Positions 56,433-64,000 of a stretch of 64,000 bases of DNA are shown here, one piece after another. The DNA lies in contig NZ_VKKG01000002.1 in NCBI RefSeq assembly GCF_007197885.1, positions 1 through 64,000 on the forward strand, given 5' to 3'. Both the position numbers and the translations under genes were made by a program. The stretch comes from Tessaracoccus rhinocerotis. Its GTDB lineage: Bacteria; Actinomycetota; Actinomycetes; Propionibacteriales; Propionibacteriaceae. Numbering within the stretch: the stretch's first letter is position 1; each line of letters starts with the position of its first letter. A model generated the notes under the pieces. The model was not told where the DNA came from. It saw nothing but the letters and a program-made list of their open reading frames with translations, and searched no databases.

Positions 56433-58931
56433 ATGTTCGAACGGTTTACCGACCGCGCCAGGCGCGTGATCGTGCTCGCCCAGGACGAGGCGAAGCTGCT
56501 GAACCACAACTACATCGGCACCGAGCACATCCTTCTGGGTCTCATCCACGAGGGTGAGGGTGTCGCTGCCAAGGCTCTGGAGTCCCTCGGGATCTCACTG
56601 GAGGCGGTACGGGAACAGGTGGAGGAGATCATCGGGCAGGGACAACAGGTCCCCACCGGTCACATCCCCTTCACCCCCCGTGCGAAGCGCGTGCTGGAGC
56701 TGTCGCTGCGCGAGGCGCTGCAGATGAACCACAGCTACATCGGCACCGAGCACATCCTGCTCGGCCTCATCCGCGAGGGTGAGGGTGTGGCGGCCCAGGC
56801 GCTGCTCAAGCTCGGCGCGGACCTCAACCGCGTGCGCACCACCGTCATCCAGCTGCTCTCGGGCTACCAGGGGAAGGAGGCGTCCCTGTCGGGCGCCCCC
56901 GAGGTCGGACCGGAGAAGTCGTCGTCACAGGTGCTGGACCAGTTCGGCCGCAACCTGACGCTCGCCGCCCGCGAGAACCGGCTGGACCCGGTCATCGGCC
57001 GCACCAAGGAGATCGAGCGCGTCATGACCGTGCTCAGCCGACGCACCAAGAACAACCCGGTGCTGATCGGCGAGCCCGGCGTCGGCAAGACCGCCGTCGT
57101 CGAGGGGCTGGCCCAGGCCATCGTCCGCGGCGACGTCCCGGAGACGCTGCGCGACAAGCAGATCTACACGCTGGACCTCGGCGCGCTCGTGGCAGGGTCC
57201 CGCTACCGCGGTGACTTCGAGGAGCGCCTGAAGAAGGTCCTCAAGGAGATCAAGTCCCGCGGCGACATCATGCTGTTCATCGACGAGATCCACACCCTCG
57301 TCGGGGCCGGCGCGGCCGAGGGCGCCATCGACGCCGCGTCGATCCTCAAGCCGATGCTCGCCCGCGGTGAACTGCAGACCATCGGTGCCACCACCCTCGA
57401 CGAGTACCGCAAGCACATCGAGAAGGACGCCGCGCTGGAGCGCCGCTTCCAGCCGATCCAGGTGGCTGAGCCGTCGGTCAGCATGACCGTCGACATCCTC
57501 AAGGGCCTGCGGGACCGCTACGAGGCGCACCACCGCATCACCATCACCGACGAGGCCCTCTCGGCCGCGGCGACGATGGCGGACCGCTACATCCAGGACC
57601 GGTTCCTGCCGGACAAGGCGATCGACCTGATCGACGAGGCCGGTGCCCGCCTGCGCATCCAGCGCATGACGGCTCCGCCGGACCTGCGCGAGTTCGACGA
57701 GCAGATCGCCAAGATCAAGGTCGAGAAGGACGCCGCGATCGACGCCCAGGACTTCGAGAAGGCGGCGAAGCTGCGCGACGAGGTCCAGCGGCTGCAGGCG
57801 CAGCGGGCGGAGAAGGAGGAGGCCTGGAAGCAGGGCGACTCCGACATCCCCGCCGTCGTCGGCGAGGAGGAGATCGCAGTCGTGCTCTCCGGCACCACCG
57901 GCATCCCCGTGTTCAAGCTCACGGAGGAGGAGTCCGCGAGGCTGCTGCGCATGGAGGCCGAGCTGGGCAAGCGCTACATCGGCCAGGAGGATGCCGTCAA
58001 GGCGCTCTCCCGTTCCATCCGACGCACCCGCGCCGGCCTGAAGGACCCGAAGCGACCTTCCGGCTCGTTCATCTTCGCCGGCCCCTCGGGCGTCGGCAAG
58101 ACCGAGCTCACCAAGGCACTCACCGAGTTCCTGTTCGGTGACGAGGACGCCCTCATCACGCTGGACATGTCCGAGTACTCCGAGAAGCACACCGCGTCCC
58201 GGATGTTCGGTTCGCCTCCGGGCTACGTCGGCTACGAGGAGGGTGGACAGCTCACTGAGAAGGTGCGCCGCAAGCCGTTCTCGGTGGTGTTGTTCGACGA
58301 GATCGAGAAGGCCCACCCCGACATCTTCAACTCGCTGCTGCAGATCCTCGACGAGGGTCGCCTCACCGACGCGCAGGGCCGGGTCGTGGACTTCAAGAAC
58401 ACGGTGATCGTGATGACCACCAACCTCGGATCCCGCGACATCAGCAAGGGTGTCAACCTGGGCTTCTCGCAGGCCGGGGACGCCGAGAGCAGCTACGAGA
58501 AGATGAAGGCCAAGGTCTCCGACGAGCTCAAGCAGCACTTCCGTCCGGAGTTCCTGAACCGCGTGGACGAGGTGGTGGTCTTCCACCAGCTCACGCAGGC
58601 CGACATCGAGCGGATCGTGGACCTCATGGTCGCGCAGGTCGAGGAGCGCCTCAGCGACAAGGACATGGGCATCGAGCTCACCCCTGCCGCGAAGACGCTC
58701 ATCGCCAAGCGTGGCTTCGACCCGGTCCTCGGTGCCCGTCCGCTGCGTCGCGCCATCCAGCGCGACATCGAGGACATCCTCGCCGAGAAGATCCTGTTCG
58801 GGGAACTCACCGGCGGCCAGATCGTCCTGGTGGACGTGGCGGAGGAGGGCTCCGAGCTGCCGTTCAAGTTCACCGGCGTCGCGAAGGGCGAGGTGGACCA
58901 GCTGGCCCCGGCGGCGACCGACCAGGGCTGA
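56433..58931 (+). CDS. clpC: ATP-dependent Clp protease ATPase ClpC
   Basis: 832-residue AAA+ unfoldase that feeds ClpP. Two N-terminal Clp repeats (~1-145), the first AAA module (G-E-P-G-V-G-K-T, ~212), a UVR-type coiled coil (~428-455, [11 protein letters not shown]), and a second AAA module (G-P-S-G-V-G-K-T, ~548) with an L-G-F loop that docks on ClpP. GGGAGGGAAG precedes the ATG. Length and layout are those of actinobacterial ClpC1. Confidence 0.97.
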   Translation: MFERFTDRARRVIVLAQDEAKLLNHNYIGTEHILLGLIHEGEGVAAKALESLGISLEAVREQVEEIIGQGQQVPTGHIPFTPRAKRVLELSLREALQMNHSYIGTEHILLGLIREGEGVAAQALLKLGADLNRVRTTVIQLLSGYQGKEASLSGAPEVGPEKSSSQVLDQFGRNLTLAARENRLDPVIGRTKEIERVMTVLSRRTKNNPVLIGEPGVGKTAVVEGLAQAIVRGDVPETLRDKQIYTLDLGALVAGSRYRGDFEERLKKVLKEIKSRGDIMLFIDEIHTLVGAGAAEGAIDAASILKPMLARGELQTIGATTLDEYRKHIEKDAALERRFQPIQVAEPSVSMTVDILKGLRDRYEAHHRITITDEALSAAATMADRYIQDRFLPDKAIDLIDEAGARLRIQRMTAPPDLREFDEQIAKIKVEKDAAIDAQDFEKAAKLRDEVQRLQAQRAEKEEAWKQGDSDIPAVVGEEEIAVVLSGTTGIPVFKLTEEESARLLRMEAELGKRYIGQEDAVKALSRSIRRTRAGLKDPKRPSGSFIFAGPSGVGKTELTKALTEFLFGDEDALITLDMSEYSEKHTASRMFGSPPGYVGYEEGGQLTEKVRRKPFSVVLFDEIEKAHPDIFNSLLQILDEGRLTDAQGRVVDFKNTVIVMTTNLGSRDISKGVNLGFSQAGDAESSYEKMKAKVSDELKQHFRPEFLNRVDEVVVFHQLTQADIERIVDLMVAQVEERLSDKDMGIELTPAAKTLIAKRGFDPVLGARPLRRAIQRDIEDILAEKILFGELTGGQIVLVDVAEEGSELPFKFTGVAKGEVDQLAPAATDQG

Positions 58932-58952
58932 GGCCAAACGCAGTAGTCGAAG

Positions 58953-58986
58953 ACGGCGGCGCGTCCCACCAGGGGCGCGCCGCCGT
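58953..58986. terminator. bidirectional terminator between clpC and DUF202 genes
   Basis: Arms of 15 bases (58953-58967 and 58972-58986) pair with one G-T wobble around a 4-nt loop. The convergent genes end 22 and 20 bases from the hairpin, so it can serve both strands. Confidence 0.7.
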
Positions 58987-59005
58987 CGCGTCGTGCTGGG
59001 CCGGC

Positions 59006-59341
59006 TCAGGCGAAGTGGCCCACCATGGCGAGCACGAACGCGAAGATCCCGGCGGCCACCACGGATGCGGAGATGAAGAACATCAGGAAGCCGTCGGCCA
59101 GGCTGCCGCGCTGGCTGGTCAGCGTGCGGTGGTGGTGCTGGTAGCGGCGATGCGCCCGCAGCCCCATGACCACGGCGAGCGCGATACCGGCAGCGGTCGG
59201 GGCCAGCGCCCACAGGCCCACGGTGGGGGAAATGATGCGGGCGTAGATGACGGATCCGACGGCGAGCGCCAGGGCGGTGCGTTGCCATGAGAGCGCCACC
59301 CGCTCCGGTTGGAGCCCCGGGTCGAACGGTTGCTGGGACAT
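59006..59341 (-). CDS. DUF202 membrane protein 1
   Basis: 111-residue protein with three hydrophobic helices and the DUF202 opening L-Q-P-E-R-V-A-L-S-W-Q-R-T-A-L-A-L. The ATG at 59341 follows the stop of the second DUF202 gene by five bases, so both are in one unit with the larger one first. YidH-type and shorter DUF202 proteins often come in such pairs; the function is unknown. Confidence 0.8.
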   Translation of the reverse strand: MSQQPFDPGLQPERVALSWQRTALALAVGSVIYARIISPTVGLWALAPTAAGIALAVVMGLRAHRRYQHHHRTLTSQRGSLADGFLMFFISASVVAAGIFAFVLAMVGHFA

Positions 59342-59346
59342 GGCGT

Positions 59347-59709
59347 TCAGCGCAGGACCAGGCCCAGCATCACCAGGCCGCCGGCGACGGCGACGGCCAC
59401 CACCACGGGCAGGGCGAGCATCGGGTTCGGCAGGGGCGTGTTGTTGCGTAGTGCCCGCTCGTTGCGGGCCCAGCCGAACCAGGCCTGGACCGGGGCCAGG
59501 ATCCCGGTCAGCATCAGCACCACCGAGGCCGCCAGCTGCAGGTCCGGCTGCAGGCCCAGCCCCAGCGCCTCGAGCGCGACGCCACCGGCCATCAGGGCCA
59601 GCGCCGTGCGGATCCACGCCAGGAACGTGCGCTCGTTGGCGAGGGTGAACCGCGCGTCGGGCTCCTCGCCGTGCGAGTACACCGACTGTGGGAACCGCTG
59701 TCTTGCCAC
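59347..59709 (-). CDS. DUF202 (YidH-like) membrane protein 2
   Basis: 120-residue protein. R-F-T-L-A-N-E-R-T-F-L-A-W-I-R-T-A-L-A-L-M is the family motif before three hydrophobic helices; W-A-R-N-E-R-A-L-R-N lies between the second and third. The GTG start at 59709 has GGAGGAG upstream. It is the first gene of the DUF202 pair. The role is unknown. Confidence 0.82.
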   Translation of the reverse strand: MARQRFPQSVYSHGEEPDARFTLANERTFLAWIRTALALMAGGVALEALGLGLQPDLQLAASVVLMLTGILAPVQAWFGWARNERALRNNTPLPNPMLALPVVVAVAVAGGLVMLGLVLR

Positions 59710-59812
59710 TGACCACTCCTCCGTCGTAGACGGCCGCCCTCCGGCGCCGCCACAACTCTCGCACATCCGCCGGGGCCGACGGAAAGCGGCGCCCCCGGCA
59801 GCGCCAGGGGGC

Positions 59813-60796
59813 TCAGGTCGGCGCGTCCGCGGGAGTGACGGCACCGCCGACCAGCCGCACGCGCACGGTCTCGGCGCCGGCGCGTTCCTCGGAGCGCACC
59901 ACCGCCCGCTGGCCGTTGGGCAGCTCGACGCCGATCTCGACGTGCCCCAGGTCGAAGCCCTCGTCGAGGACCTGCACGGGCACGCCGTCGGGGTGCAGCT
60001 CGAGGCTGCGGGGACCGACGCCGAGTACGTGGCCCGCCGGGAGGCTGCCGCTCCAGCCGAGCGCTCGCGCGTCGTCGGCCGTGAGGAAGGCCTTGTTGCC
60101 GAGGAACCGGGCCACCGCCACCGACGCGGGTTGCCGCCACAGTTCGTCGGGCTCGGCCCGCTGCAGCAGCCGTCCGTCGACGATCACGCCGACGGTGTCG
60201 CCCACCATGGAGGACTCCTCCTGGTCGTGGGTGACGTAGATCGCGGTGGTGCCCACCTCGCGCAGGATCCGGGAGACCTCGCCGGCGAGGTGTCGCCGCA
60301 GCCCGGTGTCCAGGGCGGAGAGCGGCTCGTCGAGCAGCAGCGCCCGGGGCGACGGCGCGAGCGAGCGCGCGAGGGCGATTCGCTGCGCCTCGCCGCCGGA
60401 GAGTTCGGTGGTCTTGCGCTTCTCGTAGCCCGCGAGGCCCACCAACTCGAGCATCTCGGCCACCCGGTCCTGCCTCGAGCCCTGCCACTTGCCCAGTCCG
60501 TAGGCGACGTTGCGGCCCACGTTCAGGTTGGGGAACAGCTGGCCGTCCTGGAACACGAAACCGAAGTTGCGCTTGTGCACCTTGACGGCCGAGAGGTCCT
60601 CACCGTTCCAGTGGATGCTGCCGGCATCCAGCTTCGCCAACCCCGCGATGGCCCGCAGCAGGGTGGACTTGCCGGACCCGGACGGGCCGAGCAGCGCCAG
60701 CACGTGGCCGGGCTGCAGGTGGAGGCTGACGCCGTCGACGGCGGTGACGTCCTTGTACCGGACCACGACGTCGCGGGCCTCCAGTCCTGCTACCAC
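59813..60796 (-). CDS. thiamine ABC importer ATPase
   Basis: 327-residue nucleotide-binding protein: Walker A G-P-S-G-S-G-K-S-T, Q-loop F-Q-D-G-Q-L-F-P, signature L-S-G-G-E-A-Q-R-I-A, Walker B L-L-L-D-E-P-L-S-A-L-D and H-loop T-H-D-Q-E-E. A ~90-residue C-terminal TOBE-like part makes it longer than E. coli ThiQ. It overlaps the permease gene by seven bases and is the last gene of the TPP-controlled operon, so it presumably powers thiamine (or precursor) uptake. Confidence 0.88.
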   Translation of the reverse strand: MVAGLEARDVVVRYKDVTAVDGVSLHLQPGHVLALLGPSGSGKSTLLRAIAGLAKLDAGSIHWNGEDLSAVKVHKRNFGFVFQDGQLFPNLNVGRNVAYGLGKWQGSRQDRVAEMLELVGLAGYEKRKTTELSGGEAQRIALARSLAPSPRALLLDEPLSALDTGLRRHLAGEVSRILREVGTTAIYVTHDQEESSMVGDTVGVIVDGRLLQRAEPDELWRQPASVAVARFLGNKAFLTADDARALGWSGSLPAGHVLGVGPRSLELHPDGVPVQVLDEGFDLGHVEIGVELPNGQRAVVRSEERAGAETVRVRLVGGAVTPADAPT

Positions 60797-62436
60797 GTGG
60801 CGACTCCCTTCGGGCGACGGCCCTCGGCGGCGGCCATCACGACTGCGGTCAATACTGCCAGCAGGGTGGCTGCGGCCAGCGCCATGCCGTAGTTGTCGGC
60901 GCCCGGGCGGCCGAAGAGCCGGAAGATGACCACGGGCAGGGTGGGGTCGTCGGGCCGGGACAGGAACGAGGTGGCCCCGAACTCGCCCAGCGACGTTGCG
61001 AACGCGAACCCGGCGGCCAGCCCGAGGCCCTTGGCCAGTTGGGGGAGTTCGATGGTTGCCAGCACCCGCCAGTGGTTGGCGCCCAGGGTGCGGGCCGCCT
61101 CCAGCTGCCGCGAGTCGATGGCGTGCAGCGACGGCAGGAGGCTGCGCACCACCAGCGGGAGTGCGACCAGCGCCTGCGCGATGGGGATCAGCGCGAGGCT
61201 GGAGCGCAGGTCGAGCGGCGGCCGGTTGAGGGTGATCAGGTACCCGAAGCCGACGGTCACCGCCGACACCCCCAGCGGCAGCAGGAACAGGCCCTCGACG
61301 GCCCACAATGCCCGCCGCCCCCGCTGTGAGGCGGGGCGGCGCGAGGCCACCAGGGAGACCAGCACGCCGAGCGCGAGCGCGACGGTGGCCGCCACCAGCG
61401 CGATCCACAGCGAGTTCCACACTGCCCGCGAGACGGGCACCGACAGGGCAGGGTTCTCGGCGGTGAGAAGGGCCGCGTAGTTGTGCAGGCTCCAGCCGCC
61501 GTCGCGCCTCAGGGACCGCACGGCGAGATTCACCAGTGGCGTGAGCAGCAGCACCAGCACCACCGTCGCGGTCACGACGACGGTGGCCCAGTCCCGGCGC
61601 CAGGTGGCGGCGGAGACGCCCGTGTCGTCGGTGTGCAGGCGCCTGGCGTGTGTCGTGCGGCGCTGCAGGGCGTTGGTGGCAACCAGCAGCAGCGTCACGA
61701 CCAGCAGCTGGGTGATGGACAGCGCGGCGGCTGCGGGCAGGTCCAGCAGCTGGGTGGTCTGGAACCAGATCTCGGTCTCGATGGTCGAGTACCTGACCCC
61801 GCCCAGCACCATCACGATCCCGAAGGAGGAGGCGCAGAACAGGAACGTCAGGGACGCGCCGGCGGCGATCGCCGGGCCGAGGGCGGGCAACACGACGGTC
61901 AGGAAGCCCCGCAGTGGCGAGGCCCCGAGGGTGTGGGCGGCCTCAGCGAGGCGCGGGTCCAGCCGCCGCCACATCGTGCCCACCGTGCGCACGATCACCG
62001 AGTAGTTGAAGAACACCATGGCGAGCAGGATGGCGATCCAGTGGTCGTCGAGTCCGAGGGGGCCGAACGGGCCGCCCGTGTCGAACAGGGAGCCGAACGC
62101 GACCCCCACCACCACCGTCGGCAGCACGAACGGCACCACCACCAGGGCACGGACGACGGCGCGGCCGGGGAACCGGCGCCGGTACAGCAGGTGCGCGCCG
62201 GGGATGCCCAGCAGCACGCACACGACCGTCGCGAGCCCCGCCATGCCCAGGGTGAACCCGAGGATGCGCCAGGTGCGTGGGGCGCTGAAGACGCGCTGGA
62301 AGCCCTCCAGGGTGGGCACGCCGTCGACGACGAAGCCCTTCAGCACCAGTGCGCCCGCAGGCCAGAAGAAGAAGACGGCGAGGAAGGCGGCCGGGATGAC
62401 CCCGGCCACCACCCACGCCAACCGCCACAGTCGCAA
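60790..62436 (-). CDS. thiamine ABC importer permease (ThiP-like)
   Basis: 548-residue fused permease with about 12 helices and two ATPase-coupling loops, E-A-A-H-T-L-G-A-S-P-L-R and E-A-A-R-T-L-G-A-N-H-W-R, one per half. This is the ThiP/FbpB type in which one chain forms the whole channel. TTG 62436 is two bases after the stop of the binding-protein gene and directly before the first helix. Confidence 0.9.
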   Translation of the reverse strand: MRLWRLAWVVAGVIPAAFLAVFFFWPAGALVLKGFVVDGVPTLEGFQRVFSAPRTWRILGFTLGMAGLATVVCVLLGIPGAHLLYRRRFPGRAVVRALVVVPFVLPTVVVGVAFGSLFDTGGPFGPLGLDDHWIAILLAMVFFNYSVIVRTVGTMWRRLDPRLAEAAHTLGASPLRGFLTVVLPALGPAIAAGASLTFLFCASSFGIVMVLGGVRYSTIETEIWFQTTQLLDLPAAAALSITQLLVVTLLLVATNALQRRTTHARRLHTDDTGVSAATWRRDWATVVVTATVVLVLLLTPLVNLAVRSLRRDGGWSLHNYAALLTAENPALSVPVSRAVWNSLWIALVAATVALALGVLVSLVASRRPASQRGRRALWAVEGLFLLPLGVSAVTVGFGYLITLNRPPLDLRSSLALIPIAQALVALPLVVRSLLPSLHAIDSRQLEAARTLGANHWRVLATIELPQLAKGLGLAAGFAFATSLGEFGATSFLSRPDDPTLPVVIFRLFGRPGADNYGMALAAATLLAVLTAVVMAAAEGRRPKGVATW

Positions 62437-62438
62437 GG

Positions 62439-63503
62439 TCAGCCGATCACCCGGGCGGTCCAGTCGGCGATCCACTGGTCGCGGTTGGCCGCGATCTCGT
62501 CGGCCGGGACGTCGATGGGGTCCGAGGACAGCGGGGCGAACGAGGCCCAGTCGGCCGGCAGCTCCACCTCGTCGTCCACCGGGTACATGTACATGTTCTC
62601 CGGGATCGAGGCCTGCACCTCGGGCGAGAGCAGGAAGTCGATGAACTCGCGCGCGCCCGGTTCGTTCTCGGCGCCCTCGATCACGCCCGCGTACTCGACC
62701 TGTCGGAAGCAGGTCTCGAGCAGGGCCTCGGTGGTGGAGGCGCTGCCGTCCTCGGTGAGGGTGAACGCGGGGGAGGTGGCGTAGGACAGCACGAGCGGGT
62801 AGGGGCCCTCGCCGTCGGCGCCGGAGAACTCCGTGTAATAGGCGTCGCTCCAACCGGAGACCACCTTCACGCCGTTGGCCACGAGCGCGTCCCAGTACTC
62901 CGGCCAGGCGTCGCCCTCGGCGCCCACGGTGGCGGCGAGGAACGCCAGCCCCGGCGAGGACGAGGCGGGGTGCGAAACCACCAGCAGGTCCTTGTGGGCG
63001 GGGTCGGTGAGGTCGTCGAGGGTGGCCGGCACCTCGATCCCGGCCTCCTCGAACCACTGGGTGTCGGCGTTGATGCAGACATCGCCCATGTCGACAGGCG
63101 TCAGGGACTCGATGGCGTACTGCGCCGCCGACTCCGGCAGTGCCGGCGACTCGTAGGGCGCGAACACGCCCTCCTCGACGGCGCGGCCGGCGAAGGTGTT
63201 GTCCACGCCGAACACGACGTCGCCCAGCGGGGAGTCCTTGGTGAGGATCAATTGGTTCACCAGCGCCCCGCCGTCACCGGGCGCCACGTAGGTGACGTCG
63301 TAGCCGGTGGTCTCCTCGAACTGCGCCTTGAGTTCGTCGGGCAGTGCGAACGAGTCATGCGTCACGACCGTCAACTCGTTGCCGGCGGCCCCGCCCTCGC
63401 CGGGGTCCTGACTGGGGTCGGCCGGGTTGCCGGAGCAGGCCGCGAGCGCTGCCAGCGCGAGCAGCGCGGTGGTCGAGGCGGTGGTCCTGCGTGCGAAAGA
63501 CAT
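62439..63503 (-). CDS. thiB: thiamine-binding lipoprotein
   Basis: 354-residue substrate-binding protein of the TbpA/ThiB family. The signal peptide ends in L-A-A-C; T-V-V-T-H-D-S-F-A follows and G-A-L-V-N-Q-L-I-L-T-K and V-F-G-V-D-N-T-F-A are family hallmarks of the thiamine pocket. AGGAGGAG precedes the ATG at 63503. A TPP riboswitch lies in its leader, which supports thiamine as the ligand. Confidence 0.92.
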   Translation of the reverse strand: MSFARRTTASTTALLALAALAACSGNPADPSQDPGEGGAAGNELTVVTHDSFALPDELKAQFEETTGYDVTYVAPGDGGALVNQLILTKDSPLGDVVFGVDNTFAGRAVEEGVFAPYESPALPESAAQYAIESLTPVDMGDVCINADTQWFEEAGIEVPATLDDLTDPAHKDLLVVSHPASSSPGLAFLAATVGAEGDAWPEYWDALVANGVKVVSGWSDAYYTEFSGADGEGPYPLVLSYATSPAFTLTEDGSASTTEALLETCFRQVEYAGVIEGAENEPGAREFIDFLLSPEVQASIPENMYMYPVDDEVELPADWASFAPLSSDPIDVPADEIAANRDQWIADWTARVIG

Positions 63504-63556
63504 GAGTCTCCTCCTGGTCCTCCGGGCTCGGCCGCGCACGACCGAGGAGATGTGTG

Positions 63557-63647
63557 CTCACTCCCTACGCCGGTGCTAGCCGGATCAGGTTTGAGGGTCT
63601 GCGGTTCCATCCGCACTCTCAGCGCACTGGTTGCGCTCCCCTGTGTG
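63557..63647 (-). ncRNA. TPP riboswitch (THI element)
   Basis: On the minus strand the conserved parts are GGGGAGC, GCGCTGAGAGTGCGG, GACCCT and AAACCTGATCCGGCTAG, followed by GCACCGGCGTAGGGA, in the aptamer order. It is 54 bases upstream of thiB, so thiamine diphosphate should switch off the thiB-permease-ATPase operon. I did not find a clear separate expression platform. Confidence 0.93.
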
Positions 63648-63656
63648 CCTGCCAGC

Positions 63657-64000
63657 CTACACCGCGTTGGCGGGGGACTCGGCCACGCTCTGTGCCGCGG
63701 ACCCGCGGTGCAGGATCCGGTAGGGGCCCTGCAGGCGCAGTGCCGCCAGCAGCGGCAGCACGGCCGAGGCGAGGCCCACCAGCACCCCCAGCCCCACCAG
63801 GCCCCACAGGCCGCCCCAAGGGATCTCCAGGAAGGGGTAGCCCATCGTTGCGAGGCCGCGCTGCAGCCCCCAGCCGGCGATGGCGCCGGCCGCGGTCCCG
63901 ACCAGGCCGCCGACGGTTCCCATCAGGACGGCCTCTAGGGCCACCATCGCGCTGACCTGGATCCGGTCCATGCCCACCAGCCGCAGCGCGCGGAACTCGG
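63657..64000 (-). CDS. FtsX/MacB-type ABC permease, C-terminal part
   Basis: Only the 3' end is in the window (about 114 residues, open at the right edge). It begins within R-A-L-R-L-V-G-M-D-R-I-Q-V, the coupling segment typical of MacB/LolC/FtsX-like permeases (A-L-G-M-x-R-x-Q-V), and contains the last two hydrophobic segments. Function, partner ATPase and start are outside the window. Confidence 0.75.
   Translation of the reverse strand, partial: EFRALRLVGMDRIQVSAMVALEAVLMGTVGGLVGTAAGAIAGWGLQRGLATMGYPFLEIPWGGLWGLVGLGVLVGLASAVLPLLAALRLQGPYRILHRGSAAQSVAESPANAV

Overview
This is a 64 kb piece of the chromosome of a high-GC Gram-positive bacterium (Actinomycetota). The marks are a strong G/C third-position bias, many GTG and TTG starts, several probably leaderless genes, an Lsr2 nucleoid protein, ClpC, a GlnR-like site and the actinobacterial order tilS-hpt-ftsH-folE-folP-folB-folK-DUF3180. 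Gene content and order suggest Propionibacteriales, perhaps Propionibacteriaceae; that is inference, since no rRNA or other decisive marker lies here. I see no phage, insertion sequence, integrase, CRISPR array or toxin-antitoxin pair. The window is core genome plus some accessory metabolism.

Layout. (1) 1-4226: class Ib ribonucleotide reductase operon nrdHIEF, preceded by a promoter, two NrdR boxes 32 bp apart, a cobalamin riboswitch and a hairpin that buries the nrdH ribosome binding site. (2) 4321-9778: LacI-type regulator with two matching operators, and a four-gene polyamine-type ABC importer. (3) 9802-13260 (-): bifunctional PutA for proline catabolism. (4) 13316-16684: DEAD/DEAH helicase of the helicase/secretion-neighbourhood type followed by three small Tad-pilus genes, without the Tad motor genes. 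(5) 16691-20366: a duplicated membrane/PH-like protein, a methyltransferase, and an ArsR-SRPBCC pair. (6) 20535-28040: topA, a CYTH/CHAD-like gene, tmk, holB and an acidic DoxX-like membrane protein. (7) 28264-32725: a secreted TAP-like hydrolase, tRNA-Thr(CGT), an FAD amine oxidase, and an AlkZ-like winged-helix protein. (8) 32841-37287: GPH sugar symporter, an unrecognised 656-residue protein and a GH105 hydrolase, translationally coupled. (9) 37306-42870 (-): semialdehyde dehydrogenase, glnK-amtB under a GlnR-like site, SixA phosphatase, RNA methyltransferase, pyrophosphatase. (10) 42947-54745: dacB, Zincin_2 protease, tilS, hpt, a DUF5107-TPR protein, ftsH, folE, folP, folB, folK, DUF3180, a coiled-coil membrane protein. 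(11) 54774-58931: an orphan NuoD-like gene divergent from lsr2, then clpC. (12) 59006-64000 (-): two DUF202 genes, a thiamine ABC importer (ATPase, permease, binding protein) under a TPP riboswitch, and a truncated FtsX-type permease.

The parts fit together through nucleotide and cofactor supply: B12-sensitive deoxyribonucleotide synthesis, dTMP synthesis (tmk), folate synthesis and thiamine uptake, together with nitrogen control and protein quality control. The least understood parts are the GPH/656-residue/GH105 cassette, the orphan NuoD-like protein beside lsr2, the DUF5107-TPR gene inside the tilS-ftsH block, and two sizeable unexplained inverted repeats at 28136-28173 and 41165-41245.
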